Shown here: positions 17,429 through 24,872 of the stretch, piece by piece | Layout of the letters: every line of letters begins with the position of its first letter | Position numbering within the stretch: the first letter of the stretch is position 1 | Origin: Hominenteromicrobium mulieris | Lineage (GTDB): Bacteria; Bacillota; Clostridia; Oscillospirales; Acutalibacteraceae | DNA: 64,000 nt | NCBI RefSeq assembly: GCF_020687165.1 | Contig: NZ_JAJEQC010000006.1 | Strand: one strand, 5' to 3' | Translations under genes and position numbers: made by a program | The notes under the pieces: model-generated | Database searches by the model: none | Seen by the model: the letters and a program-made list of their open reading frames with translations, nothing else | Told to the model about the DNA's origin: nothing

Positions 17429-17470
17429 CAATAGCTATTTCCGCAAAAGTGTGGTAGTTGTTTGTGTTAC
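17429..17470 (+). promoter_or_regulatory. Upstream regulatory block, copy 2 (before the integrase)
   Basis: This matches 8905-8946 over about 42 bp (shared TAGCT.TTTCCG and TGTGGTA..TGTTTGTGTT). It ends 34 bp before the integrase start. Conservation in two unrelated upstream regions of the same element suggests a common regulator site. Confidence 0.5.
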
Positions 17471-17503
17471 AAAAAGAAAACGAATCCAAAGGAAGTGAAA
17501 TAC

Positions 17504-18679
17504 ATGGCAAAACGAAGACCGGCCGGTGACGGCATGGTGCGCAGGCGAGAGGACGGACGCTGGGAGGGTCGCATCGTCATCGGCCACCGGGAAAACGGCG
17601 AGCCGCTGTTCCGTCATGTGTATGCCAAGACGCAAAAGGCTCTGCTGGACAAGCTGCACCAGAACATCGAGTGCTACCGCGATGTGGAGCTGACCGAGGA
17701 CAGCTGGATGACGCTGGGCCAGTGGCTGGATCGATGGCTCACGGAGTACAAGGCGGGTACGGTGCGGCCCGGTACCCTCGAGGGCTACCACCGCTACATC
17801 GAATACTACATCAAGCCGCAGCTGGGCGACAAGCAGATCTCCCTCCTCTCCCAGCAGGACATCCAGCGGATGTACCGCCGCCTGAAAACGGAGGGGCGCA
17901 TCCGCGAGCACCCCGAGATGGGGCATCAGCTCTCCGACTCCATGGTGCGCCACATTCACTCCACCCTCCACGCCGCGCTGAAGGACGCGGTGCAGGCACA
18001 CGTCATTTCCAGAAATCCCACCGAAGGTACAACGGCGCCCAAACCCAACTACAAGCCCAAGCGCATCCTGACCGGCGAGGAGCTGGATGCTTTCCGCGCG
18101 GTGGTGGAGCAGGACGAGGTGTGGTGGGACTTCTTCCAGACGGAGCTGATGACCGGCCTGCGCCGCGGCGAGATCTGCGGTCTGCAATGGAGCGACTTCG
18201 ACGAGGAGAGCGGCATGCTGAAGGTGTGCCGCACCCTCCACGGCCAGCGGAAGGGCGAGTACACCGTCGGCGAAACCAAAACCGAGACGGGAACGCGCAC
18301 GATTGTCCTGCCGCCGAGCACTGCGGAACTTCTGCGGAAGCGAAAAGAAACGGCAGTCAGCGAATGGATATTCCCGAATATCTATGAACCCGAAAAACCG
18401 ATGCACCCCGACTATGCTTACCACCGATTAAAAACACTGTTAAAACAGGCGGAGCTTCCGCTGATTCGGTTCCACGATCTGCGCCACACCTTCGCCACTC
18501 ACGCGCTGGCGGGCGGCGTGGATGCGAAAACCCTGTCGGGAATCCTCGGGCATACCAACGCCAGCTTTACGCTGGACACCTACACCCATGTGACCACCGA
18601 TATGCAGAGAAACGCTTCCACTATCGTGGGGAGCTTTATGGATGAGATTATGCTTGAAGGAGATGATACCAATCGCTAA
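17504..18679 (+). CDS. Tyrosine recombinase (integrase) 1
   Basis: A 391-residue site-specific recombinase. Residues 1-50 form an arm-binding AP2-like domain (GRWEGRIVIGHRENGEP), about 60-165 the core-binding domain, and the rest the catalytic domain with GLRRGEICGLQW (Arg), HDLRHTFATHAL (His-x-x-Arg), GHTNASFTLDTYTH (His and the nucleophilic Tyr). All catalytic residues are present. The start at 17504 follows an AAAGGAAG SD. Its last codons overlap the second integrase by 17 bp, so both come from one message. Confidence 0.93.
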   Translation: MAKRRPAGDGMVRRREDGRWEGRIVIGHRENGEPLFRHVYAKTQKALLDKLHQNIECYRDVELTEDSWMTLGQWLDRWLTEYKAGTVRPGTLEGYHRYIEYYIKPQLGDKQISLLSQQDIQRMYRRLKTEGRIREHPEMGHQLSDSMVRHIHSTLHAALKDAVQAHVISRNPTEGTTAPKPNYKPKRILTGEELDAFRAVVEQDEVWWDFFQTELMTGLRRGEICGLQWSDFDEESGMLKVCRTLHGQRKGEYTVGETKTETGTRTIVLPPSTAELLRKRKETAVSEWIFPNIYEPEKPMHPDYAYHRLKTLLKQAELPLIRFHDLRHTFATHALAGGVDAKTLSGILGHTNASFTLDTYTHVTTDMQRNASTIVGSFMDEIMLEGDDTNR

Positions 18680-20093
18680 AAAAAGAAAAAATGGCGAAGG
18701 GACACTTCGCCTGCGAAAAGACGGGCGGTGGGAAGGCCGTATTGTGACCGATTACCGTGAGGACGGTCGGCCGATTACCAAGAATGTAACCGCAAAAACG
18801 AAAACGGAATGCTGTGAAAAGCTGGAAAAGCTGAAAGAGCGGTACGGTCGTCACACGGACAAAATCAAATCAGATATGCCGTTCGGGGATTGGATCGACT
18901 TCTGGTATCAGACCTACTGCCGACACACACTCCGCATTACCACAAGAACCGACTATGAAAACCGCATTTACAATCATATCATTCCCGAAATCGGAAAAAT
19001 TCCGCTGAACAAGCTGTCGCAATCCGATCTGCAGCAATTCTACGCAAAGGAAAAGACAGACGGAAGAAAACTGCATGCAAAAACTTACGGAAAGGGACTT
19101 TCGGAAAGAACGATAAGGGGGATACATGCCAACTGCCGCACAGCTTTACAGCGGGCGGTGCAGGAGGGCTTAATTCGCACCAATCCCGCCGTCGGCTGTA
19201 AGCTGCCGCCGAAAAAAGCGCGGGAGATGCAGGTACTGACGCAAAATGAAATTATCCGGTTTCTGCATCAAGCAAAGGAAGAAGGCTATTATGAACTCTT
19301 TCTGCTGGAGCTCGGCACGGGGATGCGGCGCGGTGAGATATTGGCACTCAAATGGAGTGACCTGAACTTCAAAACAGGAGAGCTGCATATCGAACGGCAG
19401 GTATATATCATCAAGGCAGAGGTGATTATATCGGAGCCGAAAACAAAAGCCTCGATACGCACCGTTATTCTGCCGCCGTCACTCTTGAAAACCCTTGTGG
19501 CGTATAAGGAAACGGTGGATTCGGAATGGATGTTTCCGTCACCGACTGATAACGGCAGACCGAGAAATCCGTCATCGGTTAGAAAACGGTTACAACTGAT
19601 CTTGGAACGGGCAGGCTGTAAAAAGGTGCGCTTTCACGATTTGCGTCACACATTTGCAACCATGGCGCTGGAGCACGGTATGGATGTGAAAACGCTCTCG
19701 GCAACCATAGGCCATGTGTCATCAGTAACCACGTTGGATATTTACAGCCATATCACCGATACTATGCAAAGGCAGGCGGCGGTGCATATAGACCGCAAAA
19801 TCGGCGGCACAGACGCCCAAATGCCGACGATAGCGCGGGAGGAAAGGAAAGATACCTCCCCGGTCGAATTCACGCCGTACAAGCCCAAAATACGCAAGCC
19901 TGGGACGGGTTGTGTCACGATGATTAACGACCACCTGTATGAGGGACGGTACACACCAACCAATGCCTACGGCAAGCGGGAAAGTCATAATATCTACGCA
20001 AAAACAAGAGAAGAATGTGAAGAAAAGCTCGCGGAAATGATTGCAGAGGTTAAGGCGCAAATCAAGGCGGAAAAAGAAAAAATGACAGGGTGA
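18663..20093 (+). CDS. Tyrosine recombinase (integrase) 2 with extra C-terminal arm-binding-like domain
   Basis: A 476-residue recombinase with the full catalytic set: GTGMRRGEILALKW, HDLRHTFATMAL and GHVSSVTTLDIYSH. The N-terminus (GEGTLRLRKDGRWEGRIV) is an AP2-like arm-binding domain. After the catalytic domain about 80 residues follow, including GCVTMINDHLYEGRY and AKTREECEEKL, which echo the N-terminal domain (AKTKTECCEKL), so the arm-binding unit seems to be duplicated at the C-terminus. The SD lies in the end of integrase 1. It is longer than the usual ~390-residue family and lower in GC than integrase 1, so the pair probably did not arise by recent duplication. Confidence 0.9.
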   Translation: MIPIAKKRKNGEGTLRLRKDGRWEGRIVTDYREDGRPITKNVTAKTKTECCEKLEKLKERYGRHTDKIKSDMPFGDWIDFWYQTYCRHTLRITTRTDYENRIYNHIIPEIGKIPLNKLSQSDLQQFYAKEKTDGRKLHAKTYGKGLSERTIRGIHANCRTALQRAVQEGLIRTNPAVGCKLPPKKAREMQVLTQNEIIRFLHQAKEEGYYELFLLELGTGMRRGEILALKWSDLNFKTGELHIERQVYIIKAEVIISEPKTKASIRTVILPPSLLKTLVAYKETVDSEWMFPSPTDNGRPRNPSSVRKRLQLILERAGCKKVRFHDLRHTFATMALEHGMDVKTLSATIGHVSSVTTLDIYSHITDTMQRQAAVHIDRKIGGTDAQMPTIAREERKDTSPVEFTPYKPKIRKPGTGCVTMINDHLYEGRYTPTNAYGKRESHNIYAKTREECEEKLAEMIAEVKAQIKAEKEKMTG

Positions 20094-20113
20094 CCGAAAA
20101 AATCACCCTGTCA
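20083..20113 (+). terminator. Terminator of the integrase operon
   Basis: TGACAGGGTGA (including the integrase 2 stop) pairs perfectly with TCACCCTGTCA at 20103-20113. A-rich loop and short AAAATTT flank; the T-run is weak on the plus strand but the 11-bp stem is perfect. Confidence 0.7.
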
Positions 20114-20167
20114 AAATTTGAGATGCAGTAGACAAAGAAATAGGTGCAGAAAACGATAATTTACATT

Positions 20168-21010
20168 TTACTGTTCGTGGGTTGGATCCAATATTTTTTC
20201 GAATTCTAATATCTCTGAAGATTTAATCGCAACTCCAAGATTAGTAGGTATGTTGACAATCGGCTTTGGGATATTTGGAACATTAGCGAAAGATAAAATG
20301 CCTTGGGCTGTATATTGAGGCCCTCCAAACAGTATTCCCAAAAGATAAATTCTGTTTCCCACTGTAATGCCTGATGGAGTAGCATAAGAACCTTGATTCA
20401 TAATAAACACCGGAGAACCACTTGAACCAGGAAAACACGCCATATCAAGTAAAATATGTTTTTGCCCTTGATAATCCTTTTTTGGGTGTGTAGCAGTAAT
20501 GCCACGTCTAATAACAGGTTTATGATTATATTGATCTGAGATACCAATTGGATAGCCAATCATAACAATATCTTCGATTGCTGATAATTCATTTATTTTA
20601 GATTCTGTTGGGATTAAATCTGTTTCAAGTGGAATATAGAAAATTTTTATATCAGTTTTAGCTAATTCATTAAGTGCTGGTCCTAATGGTAAGCAGCACA
20701 AATCAATATTTTTGTTAGGATGGGGAATCCACTTATTACCTGCACCTGAATAATTGAAAGAAAAGGATTCAGTATCTAAAGGTTTCCCGTTTTCATCTGC
20801 TTTACAAAACTCAAAAACAGTTCTTACACTGTTGTTTACTACATGATTATTTGTAATTAAAACTGGAATACAGGTTTTCTCTTCTGGTTTATTACATAAA
20901 TTTACTATAAACCCTGTACCACTCCCAACTGAACCATCAGCATATTGGCAGTTTATCAAAACAGTAGAATACGTAAGCATTTCTGAAATACTCATATTGC
21001 TTTCACTCAT
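20168..21010 (-). CDS. Trypsin-like serine protease (S1, no signal peptide)
   Basis: A 280-residue S1-fold protease. The catalytic triad is readable: His in VLITNNHVV, Asp in NKNIDLCCLPL and Ser in CFPGSSGSPVF. No signal peptide or PDZ domain is seen, so it is probably cytoplasmic and compact. The start at 21010 follows TTAGGAG; the longer frame to 21133 would run into the tRNA. Base composition is clearly more AT-rich than everything around it, pointing to separate acquisition. Stand-alone trypsin-like proteases occur in mobile-element cargo and defence loci, but nothing here shows its target. Confidence 0.85.
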   Translation of the reverse strand: MSESNMSISEMLTYSTVLINCQYADGSVGSGTGFIVNLCNKPEEKTCIPVLITNNHVVNNSVRTVFEFCKADENGKPLDTESFSFNYSGAGNKWIPHPNKNIDLCCLPLGPALNELAKTDIKIFYIPLETDLIPTESKINELSAIEDIVMIGYPIGISDQYNHKPVIRRGITATHPKKDYQGQKHILLDMACFPGSSGSPVFIMNQGSYATPSGITVGNRIYLLGILFGGPQYTAQGILSFANVPNIPKPIVNIPTNLGVAIKSSEILEFEKILDPTHEQ

Positions 21011-21072
21011 TGGATTTACTCCTAAAATAAAAATAAGTAGCCGCCCCAAAAAAAGCTTTTTCGAGACGGCAT

Positions 21073-21148
21073 TGGTCGGAGTGGCGAGGCTCAAACTCGC
21101 GGCCTCCGCATCCCAAATGCGGCGCGCTATCAACTGCGCTACACCCCG
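21073..21148 (-). tRNA. tRNA-Pro (anticodon UGG), CCA encoded
   Basis: Read on the minus strand, the acceptor stem CGGGGTG pairs with CACTCCG (one G-U), the anticodon stem CCGCA/TGCGG encloses TTTGGGA (anticodon TGG), and the T-arm GCGAG/CTCGC encloses TTTGAGC. The CCA end is encoded. All four arms fold, so the gene should be functional. It lies between the protease and a second, cut tRNA-Pro. Confidence 0.95.
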
Positions 21149-21162
21149 ATAGTTATTAAATT

Positions 21163-21198
21163 GTGGTCGTGTAAGTGGTCAAATCTGTGGTCAAACAC
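21163..21198 (+). repeat. Three tandem 12-bp units beginning GTGGTC
   Basis: GTGGTC recurs at exactly 12-bp spacing (21163, 21175, 21187); the last two units share GTGGTCAAA. They lie between the intact and the cut tRNA-Pro. Short direct repeats at fixed spacing near a tRNA fit arm-type integrase binding sites. Confidence 0.6.
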
Positions 21199-21300
21199 AT
21201 TTTTGACTGCTTTTTTTCATTTTCCGAACCGCCCGAAATACGCACGGTTGAAGGGTTTTCGGCGGCTTTCGCTTTCGTGCGGTGCGAACACCGTCTATGC

Positions 21301-21338
21301 TCCCAAACCAAGCGCGCTACCATCTGCGCTACACCTCG
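21301..21338 (-). pseudogene. 5' half of a second tRNA-Pro, cut at the anticodon loop
   Basis: On the minus strand 38 nt match the 5' half of a tRNA-Pro: acceptor strand CGAGGTG, D-arm GCGC/GCGC, anticodon-stem strand CTTGG and complete loop TTTGGGA. After the last loop base the sequence stops being tRNA-like: the expected CCAAG is GCATA. The half differs from the intact tRNA at several positions, so it is not a recent copy. A break exactly at the loop is the crossover position used by many tyrosine integrases. Confidence 0.75.
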
Positions 21339-21429
21339 GTGTTCCGTTTTAAAAGCGGGCGTGTCCCATAAAACGTATTATACCCCAGAGGGGGAGAAAA
21401 TGTCAAGTATCGGTGCGTGCAAAAACGCG
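21339..21429 (+). other. Junction spacer with no gene
   Basis: Together with 21149-21300 this forms a gene-free stretch from the intact tRNA to the promoter at 21430. Apart from the 12-bp repeats, the tRNA half and a UUCG-type hairpin (CGGTG/CACCG) at about 21279-21293, nothing is recognised. Confidence 0.5.
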
Positions 21430-21458
21430 TTGACAAACCCGGCGCGGTATGGTACAGT
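21430..21458 (+). promoter_or_regulatory. Sigma-A promoter for the leader and 21645 gene
   Basis: TTGACA at 21430-21435 and TACAGT at 21453-21458 are separated by 17 bp. A start near 21465 would give a 180-nt leader before the coding region. Confidence 0.7.
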
Positions 21459-21464
21459 AAACGC

Positions 21465-21625
21465 GCAGACACGCAATTCGACCATTCGCGCGCGTCTGCC
21501 GGGTCAACCGAAAAATAATGACGGATGCGAAATCTTCCGCATGAATGGCAAAGCTGCCGAACCGCGCGTTCGGGGCTTATGCTGCTCGTGCCGGAAGATT
21601 TTTTGTTTTCCGGCGGGCAGACGAA
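21465..21625 (+). ncRNA. Long structured 5' leader with terminator-like stem
   Basis: From the promoter at 21430 the leader can form a long imperfect hairpin. AATCTTCCG (about 21530-21538) pairs with CGGAAGATT followed by TTTT near 21600, and CCGAAC/GTTCGG forms an inner stem. A stem plus T-run inside a 5' leader is the layout of a transcription attenuator or riboswitch. I could not match it to a known riboswitch, T-box or protein-binding leader. Confidence 0.45.
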
Positions 21626-21644
21626 AACATAAGGGGTGTCCAAA

Positions 21645-22112
21645 ATGAACGAAGAAAAATGGAAGCTGTTTTTAGAGGTCGCGCGCACGCTGAACTGCCG
21701 CGGAGCAACGCCGCTTTTGTACGGCTCGCTCGGGCTGTGGCACCGCACAGGCGAGGCGATTTTCGCCGATGACATCGACGTCCTGCTTCCGGAAACGTGG
21801 CTTTCCGAGCAGTGGAGCGCGTTTCAAACCCTGCTGCAAGCGGAGGATTGGCGCCTGATCGACGCGCACGAGCACACGTTTGAAAAACGTGGCGTGCACT
21901 GCTCCTTTGCCGCGCTAGAGGAGCTCGAGACCTTCGCCGGAGTTCCGATTTCTGAGATCGAAACGCGCGCGGAAAGCGGCGCAAAGTACCGTCTGCTCTC
22001 CGTAAAACAGTACCTCGCCGTCTACAAAGCCTCCGCAAAAGACGGCTACCGCGTGAACACCCGCGGCAAAAAAGACGCGGAGAAAATCGCGCTGCTGGAA
22101 AAATTGGTGTAA
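21645..22112 (+). CDS. Predicted small nucleotidyltransferase
   Basis: A 155-residue protein with a nucleotidyltransferase-like N-terminus: LLYGSLGLWHR, then DDIDVLLPE, that is, a GS motif followed by a D-x-D metal pair, as in MNT/aminoglycoside nucleotidyltransferase folds. The C-terminus has KQYLAVYKA and a basic tail. The substrate could be a small molecule, a tRNA or a protein. The start at 21645 is preferred over 21636 by spacing to AAGGGG. It is preceded by a structured leader and followed by a strong terminator, so it is monocistronic. Confidence 0.65.
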   Translation: MNEEKWKLFLEVARTLNCRGATPLLYGSLGLWHRTGEAIFADDIDVLLPETWLSEQWSAFQTLLQAEDWRLIDAHEHTFEKRGVHCSFAALEELETFAGVPISEIETRAESGAKYRLLSVKQYLAVYKASAKDGYRVNTRGKKDAEKIALLEKLV

Positions 22113-22151
22113 AAAAGGAACTCTCTGCATCATCGCGGGGAGTTCCTTTTT
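22113..22151 (+). terminator. Intrinsic terminator after the nucleotidyltransferase
   Basis: AAGGAACTC pairs with GAGTTCCTT, flanked by A6 on the left and T5 on the right, so it can act on both strands. It also ends the leftward operon that stops at 22197. Confidence 0.85.
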
Positions 22152-22196
22152 AAAACACATGCGTGGGAATCTTCTTGTTACTGAAAAAATAGGCGG

Positions 22197-23267
22197 TCAT
22201 GGTTTAAGCTTCACCACAACCACCCCGCCGCGCTGTTCTGCGGTGCAAAAGCCGCTTTGCGCTAAGACCTCGTTTATCGGCACAAAGCCGTTTGAAATCG
22301 GCGTGCCGCACGGAATGCGGTGCGTTTTTCCGCCGAGCACAATGTGCAGCGTGTCTTCGAGCAGCTCGCACCCGCCGCCGAGCAGGGTGAGGAGCGGCAA
22401 AAGGCGCACGCAGCCGTTTTGCAGCACAGGTTCGTCAAACAGCATCGGGACGCCGCCGATCTCGGCCTTGAACGGGTTGTTCGCGAACAGCAAAACGGTC
22501 TTAGCTTGCAGGCGGTTTTCGAGGGTCTGCACATTTTGAAACAGCGCGGGGCTTTGCGCTACTTCGTCCCAGCGGTGCAGCCCGCGAAAGTGAAGATCAT
22601 CTGGCGGCGTAAACGTGTTCGGCATCGTTTTGCGGTGCAGGCCGAATGTGAAATCGACCTGGTGCCATGCGCCGTTCGGCGCCCATACCGCGTTCCACGC
22701 GTGCGGACCCCAACCCATACCGGAGTAGCCTTCGCCGCAAACGTACCGCGCCAAAATGCCAAGGTGCGGCAAAATCACCATGGAAAGCGCGGCGATTGCC
22801 TGGCACACGCCCTGCCGCGTTTGCAAAAGCCCCACAGCGGCGTGGTCGCGCGTAGCACCGGTCTTTTTGTAGACGAAAAAGCGTTTCAGCCAGCTTTGAT
22901 AAGCCGCAATCATCTGAAAAAAGTCGGTGCTTTCCGGCAGACCGCGCTTTATGCTTTCCGCAATATCCGCCGCAACGCACCGCAGGTCGTTCACCTCTTT
23001 GCCGGTGCTCATGTACCGCGCGTTGACCGTCACGGTCAGCGTTCGCTTTGCAAAGTCGTGCACGTAGCGCGTGTTTGTTTTCAGCATTTGCGCACACGGA
23101 AACGATGAAAGCGTCATGCAGCTTTTCACGGCTTTTTTGGCGCTTTCCATGGGCTCTGCACCAAAAAGCGAAGCAGGGCAGCTCAGTGAAAAATCACGCA
23201 GAAGCGCGTTTTCCGCCATCATCATGGCAGAAAGAAAGCCGTCTGCGGATTTTGGAAAGAATTTCAT
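22197..23267 (-). CDS. Transglutaminase-like protein with copper-amine-oxidase-N-like tail
   Basis: A 356-residue protein. Residues about 120-230 form a transglutaminase/protease core: Cys in TRQGVCQAIA, His in GPHAWNAVW and Asp in WHQVDFTFG. The C-terminal 100 residues (VLLFANNPFKAEIGGVP, NGFVPINEVL) look like the stalk domain known as copper amine oxidase N-like. No signal peptide is seen. It is the last gene of the leftward effector/conjugation operon, overlapping the previous gene by 4 bp. It could process or crosslink a product of the operon; the substrate is unknown. Confidence 0.75.
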   Translation of the reverse strand: MKFFPKSADGFLSAMMMAENALLRDFSLSCPASLFGAEPMESAKKAVKSCMTLSSFPCAQMLKTNTRYVHDFAKRTLTVTVNARYMSTGKEVNDLRCVAADIAESIKRGLPESTDFFQMIAAYQSWLKRFFVYKKTGATRDHAAVGLLQTRQGVCQAIAALSMVILPHLGILARYVCGEGYSGMGWGPHAWNAVWAPNGAWHQVDFTFGLHRKTMPNTFTPPDDLHFRGLHRWDEVAQSPALFQNVQTLENRLQAKTVLLFANNPFKAEIGGVPMLFDEPVLQNGCVRLLPLLTLLGGGCELLEDTLHIVLGGKTHRIPCGTPISNGFVPINEVLAQSGFCTAEQRGGVVVVKLKP

Positions 23268-23806
23268 GCGTCTCCCTCCGTTTTCAGCATGTCAAGGCGG
23301 TCTAAAAGGTCAAGCTTTGCGGTGATGTGCTTTTTGAGCGCGCGGGGCGATAAAATCTCTCCTGTCAGCCAAACGCCTTTCAGCGTCTCTTTGCGGCTTT
23401 CGAGCGCCCAGCGGATGAACTCCGCCGTGTCAATCCCCATAGGCTCAAAGTTCAGTGCGCCCGGGGAGAGAAACAGCATCTCGCCGCGCTTTGCAATCGC
23501 AGTATCGATGCAGGAGACGGCGAAAAGGCCGCCGTCTCCAAGGTCACCGAGGAAAAGCAACTCAGAAAACGGCTTGTTGTCTTTTGTGTTGCGGGCAAGA
23601 AGCTGCCCGCCGCCGTAAAGGTGCAGCAGGCCGCCCGCACAGGAGACCGTTTCGCAGTGGCAAACAAGGACGCCGAGCATGGAATCCGGCAGAATGCGAA
23701 ACGCTTCTGCGGCGTTATGGCCCGCGCCGTATTCCGCCGCCGAAACGGTAAGAAATGCGCGGCTTTCTCTTAAAAGGTCTGTAAAAATCTTAGTGTTCGG
23801 GGTCAT
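23264..23806 (-). CDS. Putative immunity protein (SUKH-like)
   Basis: A 180-residue soluble protein. The middle, LLFLGDLGDGGLFAVSCID, and the later GIDTAEFIRWALE have the spacing of SUKH/SMI1-KNR4 proteins, a superfamily of toxin immunity proteins. It lies directly downstream of the DNase toxin gene, where an immunity gene is expected. The fold assignment is by eye and weak. Start ATG at 23806, 10 bp after the toxin stop. Confidence 0.5.
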   Translation of the reverse strand: MTPNTKIFTDLLRESRAFLTVSAAEYGAGHNAAEAFRILPDSMLGVLVCHCETVSCAGGLLHLYGGGQLLARNTKDNKPFSELLFLGDLGDGGLFAVSCIDTAIAKRGEMLFLSPGALNFEPMGIDTAEFIRWALESRKETLKGVWLTGEILSPRALKKHITAKLDLLDRLDMLKTEGDA

Positions 23807-23816
23807 AGTTTTCTCC

Positions 23817-24587
23817 TTATATCACGCGCACGCGCACTTTTGCGCCGTCGGGCAGGCCGCGCATCTGCCAGCCCATGTAAGAGCCTGCGCCGCGGTTATC
23901 CGTGCCCGCAACGTACATCACGTGCGCACCCGCGCCGCCCTCTTTAAAGCACGCACAGGGGTATTCGTCGCGGTCCCAGATGCGGCTCGCCTTGATCGAC
24001 GCAAGGGAGGCCTTTCTGCGCTCTGCCGCGCCGCCGCGGTCCAGCGTCAGTATATCCGGAAAGCCGATGTCCTGCGCTACGCGGATGTGCTCGGCGGTCT
24101 CGGGGTACAGTGCGCTGTCCACAATGCAGACGAAAACGGGCGCGTCACCGTGGTTTGAAACCGTTATGCTGCCGGGGTCGGGTGAAAGTGCAATGCGGTT
24201 CAGCTTTTTCAGATAAACGCCGCAGCGGTGCAGAGCATCGCTTACGTGCGTTTCGGATTGACGGCTTTCCTGTGCCCATGCGGCGGAAAGCGCACCGCCG
24301 GCTAAAATGCAGCGCTCGTTCAGGGCCTCCAAGGCGTCCAGTTTGGCGCGCAGGCGGGCGGCCTCCGGGTTTTCTGCCGTATTGCCGGTTTCTTCGTCCG
24401 TATAGGAAGTAGCTTCTGCGTCTGCAAGCGCACGGCGGCACTGCTCGGTTTCCAGCGCCACGCGTGCCAACACGGAGCCCAGAGCGAACGAAACGCGGGC
24501 GGTCACATCGGCGCGGTCACGGTCAAAGGCCGCAAGCGTATTCATGGCGCTGTCCACCGTGCAGAGCAATACGTTTACGTCGCTCAT
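23817..24587 (-). CDS. NucA/NucB DNase toxin with helical N-terminal domain
   Basis: A 256-residue protein. Residues 160-256 closely follow NucA/NucB deoxyribonucleases: YPETAEHI, DILTLDRGGAAERR, DRDEYP at 205-210 and DNRGAGS at 230-236, which supply the catalytic His/Glu-type centre and metal site of that family. Residues 1-110 are helical (MSDVNVLLCTVDSAMNTL) and lack a signal peptide, unlike the secreted sporulation nuclease NucB. This suggests delivery through a type VII-like system using the helical part. Two small helical proteins are encoded immediately upstream and a putative immunity protein downstream. Confidence 0.85.
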   Translation of the reverse strand: MSDVNVLLCTVDSAMNTLAAFDRDRADVTARVSFALGSVLARVALETEQCRRALADAEATSYTDEETGNTAENPEAARLRAKLDALEALNERCILAGGALSAAWAQESRQSETHVSDALHRCGVYLKKLNRIALSPDPGSITVSNHGDAPVFVCIVDSALYPETAEHIRVAQDIGFPDILTLDRGGAAERRKASLASIKASRIWDRDEYPCACFKEGGAGAHVMYVAGTDNRGAGSYMGWQMRGLPDGAKVRVRVI

Positions 24588-24588
24588 A

Positions 24589-24858
24589 TCACAAAGCGCG
24601 CAGCTTTGCGGCCAGCACGGAAATATACTGCACCGCGTCGTTCAGCGCGTAGAGCTGTGCGCGGGCTTCACCGGCGTACAGCTCTACGCGCTCGTGCAAG
24701 AGGTCGTACTGCGGGTCGTGCCAGTTTGTTTCCTGTGCCGCGCAGCTCACCGTAAGCGCATTATAAAGCGATTCCAGCTCCGCGCTGCGCGCCGCAAGCT
24801 CCATGCCGAATTTTTCAAGGGAATCAATGTCGTGTACCACAACGCTTCCGTTTGCCAT
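24589..24858 (-). CDS. Small WXG100-like helical protein
   Basis: An 89-residue all-helical protein with a central Trp turn (ETNWHDPQYD) between two amphipathic helices, the size and layout of WXG100/ESAT-6 proteins or of small LXG-associated partners. The start at 24858 was chosen because upstream in-frame sequence overlaps the preceding gene. The stop is 1 bp from the toxin start, so the two are tightly coupled. It probably pairs with the helical N-terminus of the DNase. Confidence 0.7.
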   Translation of the reverse strand: MANGSVVVHDIDSLEKFGMELAARSAELESLYNALTVSCAAQETNWHDPQYDLLHERVELYAGEARAQLYALNDAVQYISVLAAKLRAL

Positions 24859-24872
24859 AACGATGCCTTCTT

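Larger units (their letters stand above)
17136..17503 (+). other. Gene-free region before the integrase: hairpins and direct repeats
   Basis: Two hairpins in a row are seen: GGACCGGGG/CCTCGGTCC (17183-17209) and a perfect one at 17218-17238. A 13-bp direct repeat TTTTCAAGGGTTT occurs at 17237-17249 and 17326-17338. The integrase upstream block lies at 17429-17470. Hairpins, direct repeats and position just upstream of an integrase are what an attachment/control region would show, but I cannot define an att core. Confidence 0.5.

Noticed and set aside
21465..21625. T-box, SRP RNA, c-di-GMP or THF riboswitch
   Set aside because: None of the conserved cores I know is present.
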